DNA from: Acidobacteriaceae bacterium
GTDB lineage: Bacteria > Acidobacteriota > Terriglobia > Terriglobales > Acidobacteriaceae
Direction of reading: 5' to 3'
Assembly (NCBI GenBank): GCA_025350325.1
Contig: JANXYB010000076.1
Span: 1 to 64,000 of the forward strand
Length of the DNA stretch: 64,000 nucleotides
This document shows, piece after piece, positions 63,787 through 64,000 of the stretch (its first letter is position 1; the number at the start of each line of letters is the position of its first letter). The notes beneath the pieces were generated by a model. The model searched no databases, was not told the DNA's origin, and worked only from the letters and a program-made list of their open reading frames with translations. The translations under genes and the position numbers were made by a program.

Positions 63787-64000
63787 CTACTTGCGTTCCC
63801 CAGTTCCGGCCAGCATGGCATCTACTACCTTGCTGGCTATGGCGGCCGCCGGTACGTTATAGGTCCCAGCCGCCAGTGCAGCTTGAATCGCAGCTACCTT
63901 CTCCGGACGTACGCCGCCGTCCGCAGCGCTTTGCGAAACTTCTGTCCCGGCACTACTAAGAGTGGCATGATCGCCAACAAACGCGCCCTGACCGGCCGCC
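63787..64000 (-). CDS. flgM: Anti-sigma-28 factor FlgM, 3' part
   Basis: Partial gene running off the window: the minus strand reads in frame to TAG at 63787. The last 40 residues, VRPEKVAAIQAALAAGTYNV then PAAAIASKVVDAMLAG, are the C-terminal FlgM helices that bind FliA. The visible upstream part is Ala/Ser-rich. It holds sigma-28 until the hook is complete. The 64-base spacer to the FlgN-like gene suggests one operon flgM-flgN-flgK-flgL. Confidence 0.85.
   Translation of the reverse strand, partial: AAGQGAFVGDHATLSSAGTEVSQSAADGGVRPEKVAAIQAALAAGTYNVPAAAIASKVVDAMLAGTGERK

Overview
The window looks like a chromosomal segment of a soil-type Acidobacteriota (Terriglobia-like) bacterium. This is inferred from the gene repertoire and high GC: a winged-helix/TPR 'CadC-like' regulator, a bactofilin, a GH31 enzyme, a pyruvoyl arginine decarboxylase, several small proteins of a kind I associate with this phylum, and GC-rich hairpin repeats between genes. 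No marker here fixes the genus. I saw no rRNA, tRNA, CRISPR array, IS element or prophage.

Layout. 1-2 kb: an ispG-like remnant, a DUF2231-Rieske protein and a small basic protein. 2.08-10.57 kb: a tight six-gene plus-strand operon of FHA protein, 32-aa membrane microprotein (missed by the ORF track), PP2C phosphatase with a membrane anchor and beta-helix ectodomain, membrane Ser/Thr kinase, a single-chain RodA/FtsW-like SEDS plus class B PBP fusion, and a second FHA protein. Its content parallels the mycobacterial fhaA-pstP-rodA-pbpA-pknA/B locus and it is the strongest candidate for a little-described system, phospho-controlled wall synthesis. 10.9-19.5 kb: diguanylate cyclase, winged-helix/TPR regulator, di-haem peroxidase-like protein, a phospholipase C gene broken by an out-of-frame deletion, a tandem repeat and an NTF2-like protein. 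19.5-27 kb: GH31, DUF92, YdcF-like, tsaC, SpoU methyltransferase and rarA. 27-28.5 kb: an intergenic repeat cluster with one small terminated gene.

28.5-34 kb: DsbD, a CoA-binding protein, prfB with a classical programmed +1 frameshift site, and lnt. 34-40.5 kb: a 41-aa membrane protein, APC permease, small basic protein, UPF0173 hydrolase, methyltransferase-like protein, bactofilin and an exported unknown. 40.6-42.6 kb: F0 genes of ATP synthase (c, a, subunit I-like, AtpZ-like) without the F1 genes. 42.6-47.6 kb: lysS, a YmdB-like phosphodiesterase and two exported unknowns. 48-50.8 kb: metY-metX behind a leader that encodes a Met/Cys-rich peptide (MCMCMAC...) followed by a terminator hairpin, an apparent attenuator. 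50.8-54.4 kb: ubiX, a TPR protein, purB, glutaredoxin-like, cupin and tadA. 54.4-57.2 kb: aguA, aguB and pyruvoyl arginine decarboxylase, a complete arginine-to-putrescine route. 57.4-60.9 kb: an exported unknown, icd and an acidic-tailed Cys/His protein. 60.9-64 kb: flgL, flgK, an FlgN-like gene and the 3' end of flgM, running off the window.

Three families of short dispersed repeats recur at about 18.3, 23.0, 27.1-28.1, 36.8-37.0 and 59.6-59.9 kb. All calls rest on reading the sequence and recalled family knowledge; no database search was run.
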